From assembly GCA_034769895.1 (NCBI GenBank), contig CM068367.1, positions 123,975,927-124,039,926 of the forward strand: a DNA stretch of 64,000 nucleotides. Direction: 5' to 3'. The DNA comes from Magicicada septendecula. Taxonomy: Eukaryota; Arthropoda; Insecta; Hemiptera; Cicadidae. Below are positions 20,811 through 32,374 of this stretch, in pieces. The notes under the pieces were generated by a model, which was not told the origin of the DNA, made no database searches, and was given only the letters and a program-made list of their open reading frames with translations. Each line of letters begins with the position of its first letter. Position 1 is the first letter of the stretch. The translations under genes were made by a program, and so were the position numbers.

Positions 20811-21874
20811 TTTTTGGTCAGAATGAAAACAGACGTAAAACTTAACCCTTATTTCATCAATATATGATCCCAGTAATGTTATCCTAACTTTTCCTAATTT
20901 CTAAATTCAATAATAATAATAATAATTACTTGTTATTGTATCTAGAATCACTTTGTCTACAAACTTACGAAAAAACTGAGTGTAAGAGCAAATTTTTAAA
21001 AAAGAGACATGTACGGTCACTATATAACGTTGCAGAAATCAGACCCTATAGGGGATCCACAAATATTAGATAAATGATAAAAGGTAAAATAATGTAATGA
21101 ATCATAATGAAATAAGAAAAAAATAAATATAAAATGGAATTAAGAAAGAAAAAAGGAGACTTGTAAACAAGAATAATAAATAAGTGAATAGACTAGACTG
21201 ACAAACAAATGACTATGACCCCACCCCAGAGATTGGCCAGATAAAGACAATAAAATGAGAAAAGACAAACTAATGATAAAAAAGGCACAAACAAATAATA
21301 AATGTCTAGTAACAAGTATTAAAATAAAATAAAATAATCTCAGTTAAAGTACACTAACCAGAGTAATAGATATTATATGTTATTAATAACTGTATGATGA
21401 TAAGTAAATCAAAACATAAAATTGTTAACAGACTAATTGATAGACAATTGTGTATAAAACAATAAAAAACCCAAAAGTGAGAGATAGGTAGGAAGTGAAG
21501 GTGGTTAACAGTGTGAGTGTTAAAAGTGAGTAAAAGAAATAAATATTAGGGAATAACCACTATTAACACTAAAGTGCAGTAAAAAAGTGCAAGGTGCAAG
21601 TGTAACCCAAAATAGAGATAAACAACCAGAATTATAAATCAGAACTCATATAGAAGTGAGAGTGAACAAGTAAATATAAAACACAACATATAGGTAAAGA
21701 CACCAAAACCAGTGATTAACACTATAGTTTAAGGGTGAAAGGTACCAAAAACTAAGAGTAACCAGGATGTTGTTATTATACTTACAATTATTAGTAGATT
21801 AATAGTACAGTTGTATTCAAGATAAAGATCCCATAATGATATTAAGGATGTTATTGTTACAATGTTTAAATAGT

Positions 21875-22430
21875 AAATATCGGTATGGAGAACCATACAT
21901 AACTTCCATATTCTAAGATTTATATTTAAAATCATTTTCAGCCAAACAGCCAGGGAAGGAATTTTAACAAAAAAATACTTCTTTCTTGCCAATAACGTAG
22001 TACACATATAAAAAATATTATCCCCTCCCCCTTCAACTATAATTTTGATTTATAGAAAATTACCCCCAGCCCGTTCAACTAGCCTCTTCATTTATAGATA
22101 TTTCATCTACGTTTCTACAGTGGATTATTAAGATCTTATCAGGATACTTTATCAAAATTAAGTACTTTACTCATGTTACAACAAAAAATGTTTCAGGTAA
22201 ACTCCCCTTTCCCCGTAACCGATCTTCACCAAAATCAACAGACATTGAGTTCTCTATAGCTCAGGCACATATGTAAAAAATTATTTGATTCTGTTTGAAT
22301 TTACGGCAGTTATGGTTCGTCATATAAAAAATTACCCATGTTAAAACATAAAACATGAGATTTATAAAACATATCTAAGATTTATATTTAAAATCATTTT
22401 TGAAATAAAATATTTTCATAGAACCTACTA
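21875..22430 (+). mobile_element. Helitron-like repeat, copy C (short)
   Basis: Starts TAAATATCGGTATGGAGAACC like copies A and B and contains one monomer (from 22190) followed by a degenerate repeat of the 5' part near 22375. It then runs into a segment unlike the other copies. Confidence 0.6.
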
Positions 22431-22980
22431 ACGCTGGGGAAATCTGAGGAGCCAATCAGAGTTGGGCCTACCTGTCACTCTGCTGAATTTGGTGGAAAGC
22501 CCTGTCACTGTCGTCAAAGTATCAGCCTTGACAGGGTCCTCTTTTTCTGCAAAATGGGAGAGGAGGCTTGAGATGGAGTGAGTGACATGGTCCCCACCTC
22601 AATGAAGAACCCATTGTTTTATAAAAATATATTTAAATTTTGAAAACTGAAAATTCTTTTCTTGTTGTAAATATTTATATTTTATAATCAAAATGACTTT
22701 ATCAAAAAACAAACATTATTTTTTTATAATAAGTACTTACATATGTTTCTTAATATGCTTACTTTTTCTTCAATGTTGATGATCATTTCCAAACATTCTG
22801 ACAAAGTTGTATCTACAGAACAGTTAACATTCCCCAGGTTTCCATTTCTGCTAATTTCTCATTACACCTTCCACTGACGTATTATTAACCATTTCATAAA
22901 CTATCGTATAATCTTTTCAGATTTTGTGGTACAAAATCTGAAATTTTCAGATTGCCTGGCAACAAAATTATTTTATTTTC
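22431..22980. other. Sequence peculiar to the C/D junction, with a possible captured exon
   Basis: Contains a GC-richer block (22436-22620) not found in the other Helitron-like copies. On the minus strand 22546-22472 is open for 25 codons between TTTTGCAG and ACAG/GTAGG, a plausible exon with both splice signals. The remaining sequence is AT-rich without features. Confidence 0.3.
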
Positions 22981-23049
22981 AACAATTACCATTGTTTGAA
23001 AAAGTTTAAATGAATTTTCAAGTACTTTACTCTTGTTAAAACGTAAAAG

Positions 23050-24310
23050 GTTGCAGGTAAACTACCCCTTCCCCTTTACTGATCTTCACCAAACTCTAAA
23101 GGCCATGAGTCCTCTACAATTCACTGATGTATGCAAAAAATTATTTGATTCTGTTTGAATTTGCGGCAGTTATCGTTTGCCATAGAAAATACGCTTGATA
23201 ACAAACGTTGCAGGTAAACTACCCCTTTCCCTCAACCGATCTTCACCAAAAACAATAGGTCTTGAGTACTCTACAAATCAGGGCGGTATGCAGAAAATTA
23301 TTTGATTCTGTTTCAATTTGCGGCTGTTATCGCTTGCCATAGAAAATACCCTTGTTAAAAAAACGTTGTAGGTAAACTACCCCTTTCCCTTAACCGATCT
23401 TCACCAAAAACAATAGGTCTTGAGAACTCTACAATTCAGGGCTGTATGCGAAACATTATTTGATTCTGTTTGAATTTGCGGCTGTTATCGTTTGCCAAAA
23501 AAAAAAATTTCCCTTGATAAAAAAAACCATTGCAGGTAAACTACCCCTTCCCCTCAACCGATCTTCACCAAAAACAATAGGTCGTGAGTACTCTACAAAT
23601 CAGGGCTGTATGCAAAAAATTATTTGATTCTGTTTGAATTTGGGGCAGTTATCGTTTGCCATAGAAAATACGCTTGATAAAAAACGTTGCAGGTAAACTA
23701 CCCCTTCCCCTCAACCGATCTTCACCAAAAACAATCGGTCTTGAGTACTCTACAAATCAGGGCTGTATGCACAAAATTATTTGATTCTGTTTGAATTTGC
23801 GGCTGTTATCGTTTGCCATAGAAAATACCCTTGTTAAAAAAACGTTGTAGGTAAACTACCCCTTTCCCTTAACCGATCTTCACCAAAAACAATAGGTCTT
23901 GAGAACTCTACAATTTAGGGCTGTATGCAAATAATCTTTTGATTCTGTTTGAATTTGCGGCTGTTATCGTTTGCCATAGGAAATACCCTTGTTAAAACAT
24001 AAAACGTTACAGGTAAACTACCCCTTTCCCTTAACCGATCTTCACCAAAAACAATAGGTCTTGATAACTCTACAATTCAGGGCTGTATGCGAAACATTAT
24101 TTGATTCTGTTTGAATTTGCGGCTGTTATCGTTTGCCAAAAAAAAAAAATTTCCCTTGATAAAAAAAAACCGTTGCAGGTAAACTACCCCTTCCCCTCAA
24201 CCGATCTTCACCAAAAACAATAGGTCGCGAGTCCTCTACAAATCAGGGCTGTATGCAAAAAATTATTTGATTCTGTTTGAATTTGCGGCAGTTATCGTTT
24301 GCCATAGAAA
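23050..24310 (+). repeat. Tandem array with higher-order structure
   Basis: Monomer junctions alternate in type: 'ACGCTTGATA', then 'ACCCTTGTTAAAAAAACG', then an A-run plus 'TTTCCCTTGATAAAA'. The order recurs as monomers 2-3-4 and 5-6-(7)-8, indicating duplication of a three-monomer block of about 480 bp. Confidence 0.7.
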
Positions 24311-24313
24311 AAA

Positions 24314-24341
24314 ATCTACAGACACACACACAGACAGACAC

Positions 24342-24380
<39 letters not shown>

Positions 24381-24390
24381 CACACACAGA
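24314..24390. repeat. (ACAG)n/(CA)n microsatellite
   Basis: Uninterrupted ACAG units between short CA runs, inside Helitron-like copy D. Confidence 0.95.
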
Positions 24391-26513
24391 CACTTTTCGG
24401 AAAACGACTTTTTTTCATGTTTTGAGTGTAGTAGAATCAGAATCTGCAATAATCTCGAACACGATTTTTTTTGCCATCACCATACTTCCATTCCTTAAGG
24501 AATATGGAAGTAAAAATATCTAGTAAATGTTAAAAGATGGATAGACAACCAATCTAATAGTGTTAAATAAGAATAAACTAAATAATATGAGTGCAAAATA
24601 AATAAAACATCCTATATTAATAATAAAATTCAAGGGATGATTATCAAGATAGACTAAATGGTGTGATAATGTTATTCACCAAAATTGTTATTTGTTCAAT
24701 TAAAAGAGTTAAGTTTATAAGAAGGAATATGGCTGAAAAGTAAACAGACCATAAACCTAATTTTTGTGTTATGTTTTATAAGTAATATTAAATGATAAAC
24801 AAGTTATAAGAAATGGCAATAGATATGAGTAAGGAGTTAAAATTTTACAAACATAATAATAATCATTAGAGTAAAGACAGAAAAAGAAATAAGAGAATAA
24901 CAGACAAGCAATGATTTTATAAATTAATAAGAACATTCAATTATTGTAAAACAGCCCAAATTAATTCAAAATGTAAACAAGTCGTAAGTGACACCAAGCA
25001 AAACATATGTAAATGAAAAATAATCTTTAATTTGTGTAAAATAAGAAGATATAGCCAATTACTACTTAGGCCTATAAAATGCCTAACTGTAGAAATCCAA
25101 AATAGACAAATTGTAAGAAATTAACTATTATATTAGAAAATTCAGGGCAAGTAACTCATTAAGTACAATTAGTGAACCATATTAAGATGTCAGAGTTAGA
25201 TTAAAACCGTAAAATAAGAAAGAAATGTAATAACATAATATTAAGATTACTGTCAAAACTTTAATACATGAACAAACCCAGCTTTGTGGGATGTCAAAAT
25301 GATCTTTGAAAGAAAATAGAAACAGTTATGATAATATCTAATCCATTGATAAGAGACAGAAGAATAATAGCCATCAGAAAATATTTATTCATTTTGAATT
25401 AAAATTAAAATATTATAACAACAGACATAAATGTAATCAACCAATGACAGTATAGACAGTTGCCATAACAACGGAATGTTATGTAATATAATTCTGTTAT
25501 AAAACATTAGTCCATTATTGACGATCAAGAGATACAGAAGCCAAACCATATTCGACTCAATTTTCAATTATAATAATAATAAATACTTCAAAATTTAACG
25601 AAATGATGATGCAAGAAGTCTAATGAAGAATTAGTTAACCCAACAGAGATAATAGACCAGATTTTAATCTTCAAAATTAATTATTTTATCCAAATTATTT
25701 GAAAAAGAATCCATATGCAATCCAAAATATAAATGATGGAAGATTGATGATCGTATAGACCCAACCTAACTAAGAACTAAGTGACTCTTCACCAGAATTC
25801 AACAAGATTTGTTAAGTATATCTGAACTACCCGAATTTACGAACTAAATTCTAATTAACTTTTCTCACAACACAAATAACTCTCACTCCGAACTTGGTAA
25901 CTAAATTTCTTTCAAGGATTGATTGATAATAAAAACTAAACTTGTATGTAAACATAAAATAACCTATGTACAAATTACAAATTCTTAATACACACTTCTT
26001 AACACTTAAAAAACGAATTGTATTTAGCTCTAATAGTATATAAGTACCATTGATGTAAGGTAGTGTACTTTATTATCATCTTGCTAATATTTTTTCGTAA
26101 TCAAAAGAACTCAACGATTGAACGAACTGTAAAAAATAAACATTGACAACAGCCATGTCGATTTAGAAGCGTTTCAATCAACTTAGCCAACCTGAGAATA
26201 GTGCCTATTTATTGCCGGAGCAACATTATTTAATAACAGTATATTTTTGTATTTAACTGAATAACTATTAACTATTTCTCGTTAATAAACTAGTACTGAG
26301 TAGTAATAACCGTCCTTTATTTCATTATAAATTGTATTATAAAGTTTGTGTACTTTAGTGACGAGCAAAATTGTCTGCCAGCGTTAGACGTCGGCAGCAC
26401 GACGAACTACAAGCGAGATTCAAATGCCCCCAGTTGCGAGGGTAATTTGAATTAGTCATCACCGCATAGAACGACCACTCAGTTTAACATTTTTAATTGT
26501 TATCTTAAAAACA

Positions 26514-26731
26514 ATTTGGCGCCGATCAGGAATTAAATACATCAAATAAGGACAGGTAAGGATATCGATACTGGTTATTCGTGCGTTCGCGACGGACCTC
26601 GTCAGCGTGGGAAGTTAGAAAAAGTACAACTGTTAGAAATAAACACAAAGTAGCGACTACAACGTGTGGGGCTAACACACAATAAAAACACACTAATAAA
26701 GAATACGACAGAGTCGTATCGTTACAATATG
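26514..26731 (+). other. Primer-binding site and leader of LTR family Y, copy 1
   Basis: TGGCGCCGATCAGGAATT begins at 26517, three bases after the LTR end. The following leader matches 62141-62332 with ACAGGTAAGG (a splice-donor-like site at about 26560), AACACACAA and CGTTACAATAT. No gag or pol follows. Confidence 0.65.
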
Positions 26732-28474
26732 CACACATATATAGCGTGTATGCTCTATGCTGTACACAAAAGTTTTACCATGTGTACCATGTTGACGACA
26801 AATTTTGTCAAGATAACTGTCATATAGCTTATGCTAAATGATCCTGCGTGCGGACTCAGGATCAGTATCTACATGTATTTTTATTTTCATCACAATATCT
26901 GCTTATAATATTCTTGTTATGTACCGATTGTAGAAAAGTAAATTAAAATTGCCACGAATCCTGTTACTGTAGAAGGCTACCAATTCGTAAGACATCATTT
27001 TCTTTCTGCTATACTTGATATTTTTGTTATATCCTCTTTTCTATGTTTATATATCTTATTTTACCGTCTTTTTTAATTAAACCATAACTTACCTTTTGTA
27101 GACTACTCTTGTAATTGGTAATATAATTTCCAAAAATGTATGATTATATTTTAATCACTTCTTCTTAGCAAACACAATACGAGATTATCAATCCTGAAAA
27201 TGCAATATTTTAATTTGTACACAATATTAAACCCTCGGTATTAAAAAAAGACAACCCTCACTGTAAACTTTAAATTCTGTCATATTAAATTCACTCCCTT
27301 CTAGTTCAATTCGTCTATTCCAGAAATGTCGTTTTTCAAATAGAACTGTCTTGAATTCTCATCATCATTATTTTAATTCAGATATTTTACTGGAAAAAAA
27401 TCGTGGATTTTTAATTCGGGTTTCATGTGTGGGAAAACTTAATATTAAACAAACATGAAACATCTGTTAAACTCAGGCGAAACAAATAATTGTCTGGGCC
27501 AAAATCAGAATGCTTTTCGACATCGATGTTTTCTCAGAAATATTTATGTTGGAATTGTTTTTAACATATTATTTTTTTACAACTACCTGTTACTACTGTC
27601 ATAGAAGCTAGTTTTTTTTAATGAAATTTCGTTTAAAATTTGGTGGCTCCGAAAGTGAGTAGGATTGGCATATTATCATCTACTTATATATATATTTATA
27701 TTAATAATATTATACATTATTCCTCAACTTCACTCATTTAAAAATCAGACCTTTTTCAATCCTGGACACTATCCCCCCCCCCCAAACAATTAAAGTTAGG
27801 GTTGTTCAGGAAGCTAATTCCTGATGCTTGGTAATCCTAAACCTGAAGGATAATTTTCATTTGTCTTTCTTATAATTATAATATGATATCATATATATTG
27901 TATGTTTATATGATTATATAATAAATGCCACCCATTTGCAAAAGGGGATATGTCCAAACAAAAATTTGGTGAGATACTAGGCCCACGTTGTTCTGCATTC
28001 ACAGATGCATCAGAATGTATTTTGAAGAAATGACAAAAAGTGCAGAAAACCATTAAATTTTAATACAAAATCTTTGTAATGTTGCAAAAGGAAATTTAAA
28101 TACAAAATCTTTGTAATGTTGCCAAAGGGGACATGTCCACATTGTGTTAGGCAGCAGAAAGGGACACTGTGTTATGTCCACTACAGGCACAGATTTGCAA
28201 AATAAGATTCACCAAATCTTCATTACTTTACATCATTACATTACAGCAACTGCTGAAGATTCAAGTAATAACTTATTAGTTTATTAAAATGTGTTAATAA
28301 AAATTGTGATAACGAGGAAGTTATGAAGATGATGATGATGTTGTTTAAAGGTATTATCAACAAAAATGGTTTGATCCATTTGAAACACATGTGTCTAATT
28401 TTAGTTTTTTGTAAATCTTTTGTTCTGGATTTTATTGTCCATGACGTGTCCATTGATTAACTTATTGTAAATAC
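26732..28474. other. Unassigned AT-rich sequence
   Basis: No recognisable coding region or repeat pairing; includes a C10 run near 27774. Confidence 0.3.
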
Positions 28475-28632
28475 AATACTACTGACTCGGAACACTAATT
28501 TTTTATTGGTAAAAATTTTACATGTAGCCTGAACCAGTTTTCAATTATTACAAGCTTCCTCAGAGGCTGGCAGTAGTGTAAAAATTGTACATTTTTACCA
28601 ATAAAAAATTAGTGTTCCGAGTCAGTAGTATT
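28475..28632. mobile_element. Foldback element
   Basis: Arms 28475-28516 and 28591-28632 are inverted copies (42 bp, nearly perfect; AATACTACTGACTCGGAAC at the outer end). The ~75-bp loop on the minus strand contains CTGAGGA...GAAAAC, a decayed relative of the hammerhead-like core. Confidence 0.8.
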
Positions 28633-29035
28633 ATAATAATGAATTATTTTGTATCTTATAATAATTTACTTGATTATAATTGAAACATTATGCCTGTAGT
28701 TGTAGCCAATTCTTCTCCTATGAGTCAATACTGGTGCAAAAGGGGATAAATCTTACAAATGACAGGAAAACAGAATAAGTCCATGTTAAATTTATTATTA
28801 TTACAAAAACTATTTATCCCTGATTTTTCAATAGTTACACTTTAGTTCAAACAATTTTTTAAAATAAAAAGTTGCCTGGTATTATTCAATGTAAAATAAA
28901 GTATCAGTTTTTTGCGCTTCCTGAAAACATTTTTTTTTTGGACATATACTCTTTTGCAAATGTGTAACAGATAAATTATTTAATAATCAAAGTATATATT
29001 ATTTTATTTGTATAATATTTACGCACTATATATTA

Positions 29036-29143
29036 ATCTGTATACACTAAGTTGGCGTCTGGGCCGGCGACTACCTGGCGGCTGGCCCGGGTAATCCCCT
29101 GGCATTCACAACCGACCCAGACGCCAACTTAGTGTATACAGAT
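29036..29143. mobile_element. Palindromic MITE-like element
   Basis: Perfect 28-bp arms at 29036-29063 and 29116-29143 (outer end ATCTGTATACACTAAG). The 52-bp loop is GC-rich, unlike the surroundings. Confidence 0.8.
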
Positions 29144-29276
29144 ACAATTCCAATAGTATTATACATACAATACTATACTAATATTATACATTCCAATACT
29201 ATTATGTGCATCTAGTTGAACAATTGCGAGCGTACGCACGCGCATGAATAAAATAAAATTTTGAACTAATCTAAAT

Positions 29277-32200
29277 GAAGAGTACACGGGAAAAAGGAGG
29301 TAACTCCACCGAACAGATGTTTTCAGTTAAGAGATGGATTCCGGTAGGTAATTTCTGTCTCTACCTCATGGTGAAACGATATTGGGAGAAGGGGGCTAGT
29401 ATACAAGATATAGCCGTTTAAAGATTTACTGTACTCGGGAAGAAGGAGGTAACAGCGTTCAGTTGTCGGGAAGAAAGAGGCAAGTCTCGATTGTTCTGCC
29501 TCAGTCGGTGCCTTACTGAATTGGTGAACAGTTTATAGAGCGTGTACTGTGGATTTTTATTGTTATTTTTAAGTTTATTTGTTGTGTTGGTGTTCAAATC
29601 AAAGTATGGAAGACGGGGAAGGATCATCTGAAGATGTTGGAGGTAAACCAACCCAAGTACCAAAAAACGAAAAAGTTATGGTAGGTTATCAGATGCAACC
29701 AAAAAGATTAAAGCTCAATCTCATGAGTTAGGGTCTGACTGTTCATGTCGAAATAAATGTTGCGATCTTATCTCTGAGCAGGAAAAGAATGAATTGATAA
29801 GAAAGTTTAACGAACTCGGCGAGTGGTCAAAGCAAACCGATTATTTGACTGGTCTTGTTAGTATAAAATTAGTTAAGAAACGGAAGCTTAAGAAACCAGA
29901 GGCAGAAGCTAATTTGTGTATTTCCATGTTTTCCTATAAAATCAGGATTGTGAAAGATAACAGTGCAGTAGAAAGAGATGTGTGTCAAATGGCTTTTCGT
30001 TCCTTGCACGGCATAACTAAAAAAAGGTTACAACACTTGCAAAAAGTATTGCAGAGTACCGGTATGCCAGCTACAGATTTATGGGGAAAACACTCCAATC
30101 GCCCACATAAGCTCATGGATGTAAATTTAGATTGTGTAGAAAAGCACATCAAATCTTTTAAAGGCCGCATGTGCCATTACAGTCTAGAGAAAACACAAAA
30201 AACCTACCTACCAGAAGATTTAAATGTCAAAAAAATGCACGCAGAAAACCATGTCTCATACGAAAGTTATCGTAAAGTGTTTATCACAAAGTTTAACATA
30301 TCGTTTGGTTTTCCAAGAAGCGACACATGTGCAAACTGTGACCAATTTACAGCAAAAGTAAAATCTTTGAAGCTCGAGCTACTAAACTCCTCAGGACAAA
30401 ATGACAAAAAAAATGAAATTGAGAATGAAATAAGAAAATTAGAGATTGAAAAAAAAGTTCACAAAACGAAAGCTGATACTTTCTACGAAAGGAAAAGAAA
30501 AGCTAAATATAGAAGCCGACAAAAGAAAATTATGAATGTTTAACAATGGACTACCAAAAAAACCTTCCCACGCCAAACATCACAACGAGTATGGTTATAC
30601 TACAAAAGGCAGTTGTCCATGTATTCATTCAATATGCACAGATTATCAGATACTGACGTCATTTATGCCTATCCAGAAACTGTTGGATGTAAAGGTTCTA
30701 ATGAAGTGGTGTCTTTCTTGAATCACTATGTACATAATGAACTGAGCCCTCAGGTGACAGAGCTAGAAATATTCTGTGATTCTTGTGGGGGCCAAAATAA
30801 GAATTACACACTGATAAGGTACTGCCACTATGTCGTTTGTGTTTTGAAGAAGTTGACAAGTATCAAGCTTACATTTCCTATTGTTGGCCATTCGTATTTG
30901 GAATGTGACAAGGATGTTGGTTTGATAAACAGTAAAGCTTCAACTGAGGAACCAAGTGATTGGATCAAAGTTTTCAAAGAGGCCTGTACCAAGCCAGCTC
31001 CTTTCAAAGTGATTGGTATAGACTCAAACATGATCAGAGACTGGAAAGAGTTCTTAGAACCAATGTATCTTGCAAAATGTGTCTTCCCAACTCGGCCCAT
31101 CAGGGAACTTCGTGTAGAACAAGAACACTCAAGGTTGGTTTACCACAGGGACACGATCAATGGCCTTTGGGTAAGTTCTGTCATCACCCCACGATTGGAT
31201 AAAGGACCTACAAAAAGGATCAAGAAGAAAAAGACGCCCAAAACAGAAGATGAGAACAAACAACTGACAATGGGACCTCTAATGGAAGGAGAATTTTACT
31301 TCCCACCTCCTGCCTACACAGGTAAGAATTTTTATTGAATTTAGTAGTGACTAATATTGGTTATTGCAATGAACATACAATACTGAAAAGAAAGTGAAGT
31401 AATAAATTACATTAAACTAATTTTTCATTCTTAGTTTTGTAAAATAAGACAATGGGTCTAGTATTAGACTATTGTTTGTAGTATTGGTTGTTGCAATATT
31501 ACAAACGATACTGACATAAAAAAGTGAGTGGATAAATTAAATAAAACTCATTTTTCATTGTTAGTCTTGTACTTACCTCACATAATATCTTAAACTAACC
31601 AAACCTAATAATATTTAACGTACTCTAAACTTACTCTAAACAATTCGTTTCGTGTTACAGATGGTGTTCTACCGATTTCAAAAGAGAAATACCAAGACCT
31701 ACAAGCTCTGGCCAGGTTTTGTAGTTCAAAGGCTCAAAAGTACTACAAACAACTTCCCATAAAGCCGGTTCCAGAGAAGCAGTAATGCTCTGCATCGGTA
31801 AGTTAAGTTTTAAATTAAGGCTCTAGTTTTATTTGTACAACTCCTAGAACAATATTTTTCTGTTTTATTTAATTTTTCTTCACGCATCTAAATGTTTGAT
31901 ATTGGTTACAGATTTAATACAAGACACTCAAGAAAACAAAGATCCAAAACGGTTTTCGACCCATATTTCAGTTTTTATAAACAACATATACTTATATACT
32001 TTAATTAAGTAAACCTTAAAACTAATGTTACATTAAATTGTCAATACTTATTACATGGTGTATTACATACTAAGTGTCTCAGTTACTGTTTTATTACACT
32101 TACCTCTTTTTTCCTGTGTTTGAGGTCCATTACCCCCTTTTTCCCGACAAAAAGTAGTACTTTACATCTCTTTTCTTATTTTTTTAATGGAAAAAATTTA

Positions 32201-32374
32201 AAGTTTTTAAAAATATTACCAAAACATGTCCAAAAAGTCAATAAGCAACATTAAAAAATATATAATTGTTCGTATTGTCGAAACACTTCGAATTAAGTAG
32301 GTTTGAAACCTTAAAATGCTTGTCCTGAAAAATGAGGAAAAGTGGAGTTACCTCCTTTTTCCCATGTACTCTTC
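29277..32374 (+). mobile_element. DNA transposon with 33-bp TIRs and a DxCxGQNKN-type gene
   Basis: TIRs at 29277-29309 and 32342-32374 differ at one of 33 positions and start GAAGAGTACACGGGAAAAAG. AAAT flanks both ends (29273-29276 and 32375-32378), a likely 4-bp target duplication. The core TIR motif recurs inside both ends in the proper orientation (29431-29453, 29466-29484, 32099-32118 inverted, 32128-32147 inverted), like transposase-binding subterminal repeats. The single gene lies between them. I cannot place the element in a named superfamily with confidence. Confidence 0.85.
29606..31785 (+). pseudogene. Putative DDE-like transposase of the DxCxGQNKN family, frameshifted, two exons
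   Basis: Starts at ATG 29606 (MEDGEGSSED). After one frame change it shows a Cys cluster (CSCRNKCC), then NELGEWSKQTDYL, and in the long frame from 29794 a SDTCANC pair and a basic coiled-coil end near 30540. Around 30546 comes MDYQKNLPTPNITTS, then after another frame change LSMYSFNMHRLS, FCDSCGGQNKN (D at 30778), and GHSYLECDKD. The Asp of MDYQ, the Asp of DSCGGQNKN and the ECDKD acidic residues are candidate catalytic positions. A GT-AG intron (31322-31660, phase 1) leads to the last exon 31661-31785 with PISKEKYQDLQ. I recognise this as a family of uncharacterised proteins abundant in insects (probably the one annotated as DUF7869); the transposase role is inferred from the TIRs. At least three frame changes inactivate this copy. 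Confidence 0.75.

Larger units (their letters stand above)
22981..24516 (+). mobile_element. Helitron-like repeat, copy D with eight monomers
   Basis: Eight monomers start at 23050, 23207, 23365, 23530, 23686, 23844, 24006 and 24172. An ACAG/CA microsatellite (about 24314-24390), a conserved 3' block (TTTTCATGTTTTGAGTGTAG) and the palindrome CTTCCATTCC...GGAATATGGAAG (24484-24510) end the element. Order tandem repeats, microsatellite, terminal hairpin is as in DINE/HINE elements. Confidence 0.65.
20815..26513 (+). repeat. Long LTR (family Y, copy 1), interrupted by Helitron-like copies C and D
   Basis: AT-rich blocks at 20815-21874 and 24517-26513 match, in order, the sequence at 59075-62137. 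Shared landmarks are AGTACACTAACC-like, TGGTGTGATAATG, ACAGACCATAAACCTA, TTAGGCCTATAAAATGCC, a GGGATGTCAAAAT block, AATAAACTAGTAC with a poly(A) region, and the terminal AAACAATTTGGCGCC. Subtracting the insertion at 21875-24516 leaves about 3.06 kb, the same as the other copy. The left border is approximate. Confidence 0.65.

Noticed and set aside
23050-24310. CRISPR-like array
   Set aside because: Units are ~160 bp and repeat along their whole length without unique spacers, in eukaryotic DNA; this is a tandem repeat inside a Helitron-like element.
24243-24498. Open frames with runs of CVCLSVCLSV or TQTDRQTDRQ
   Set aside because: They are translations of the ACAG microsatellite.
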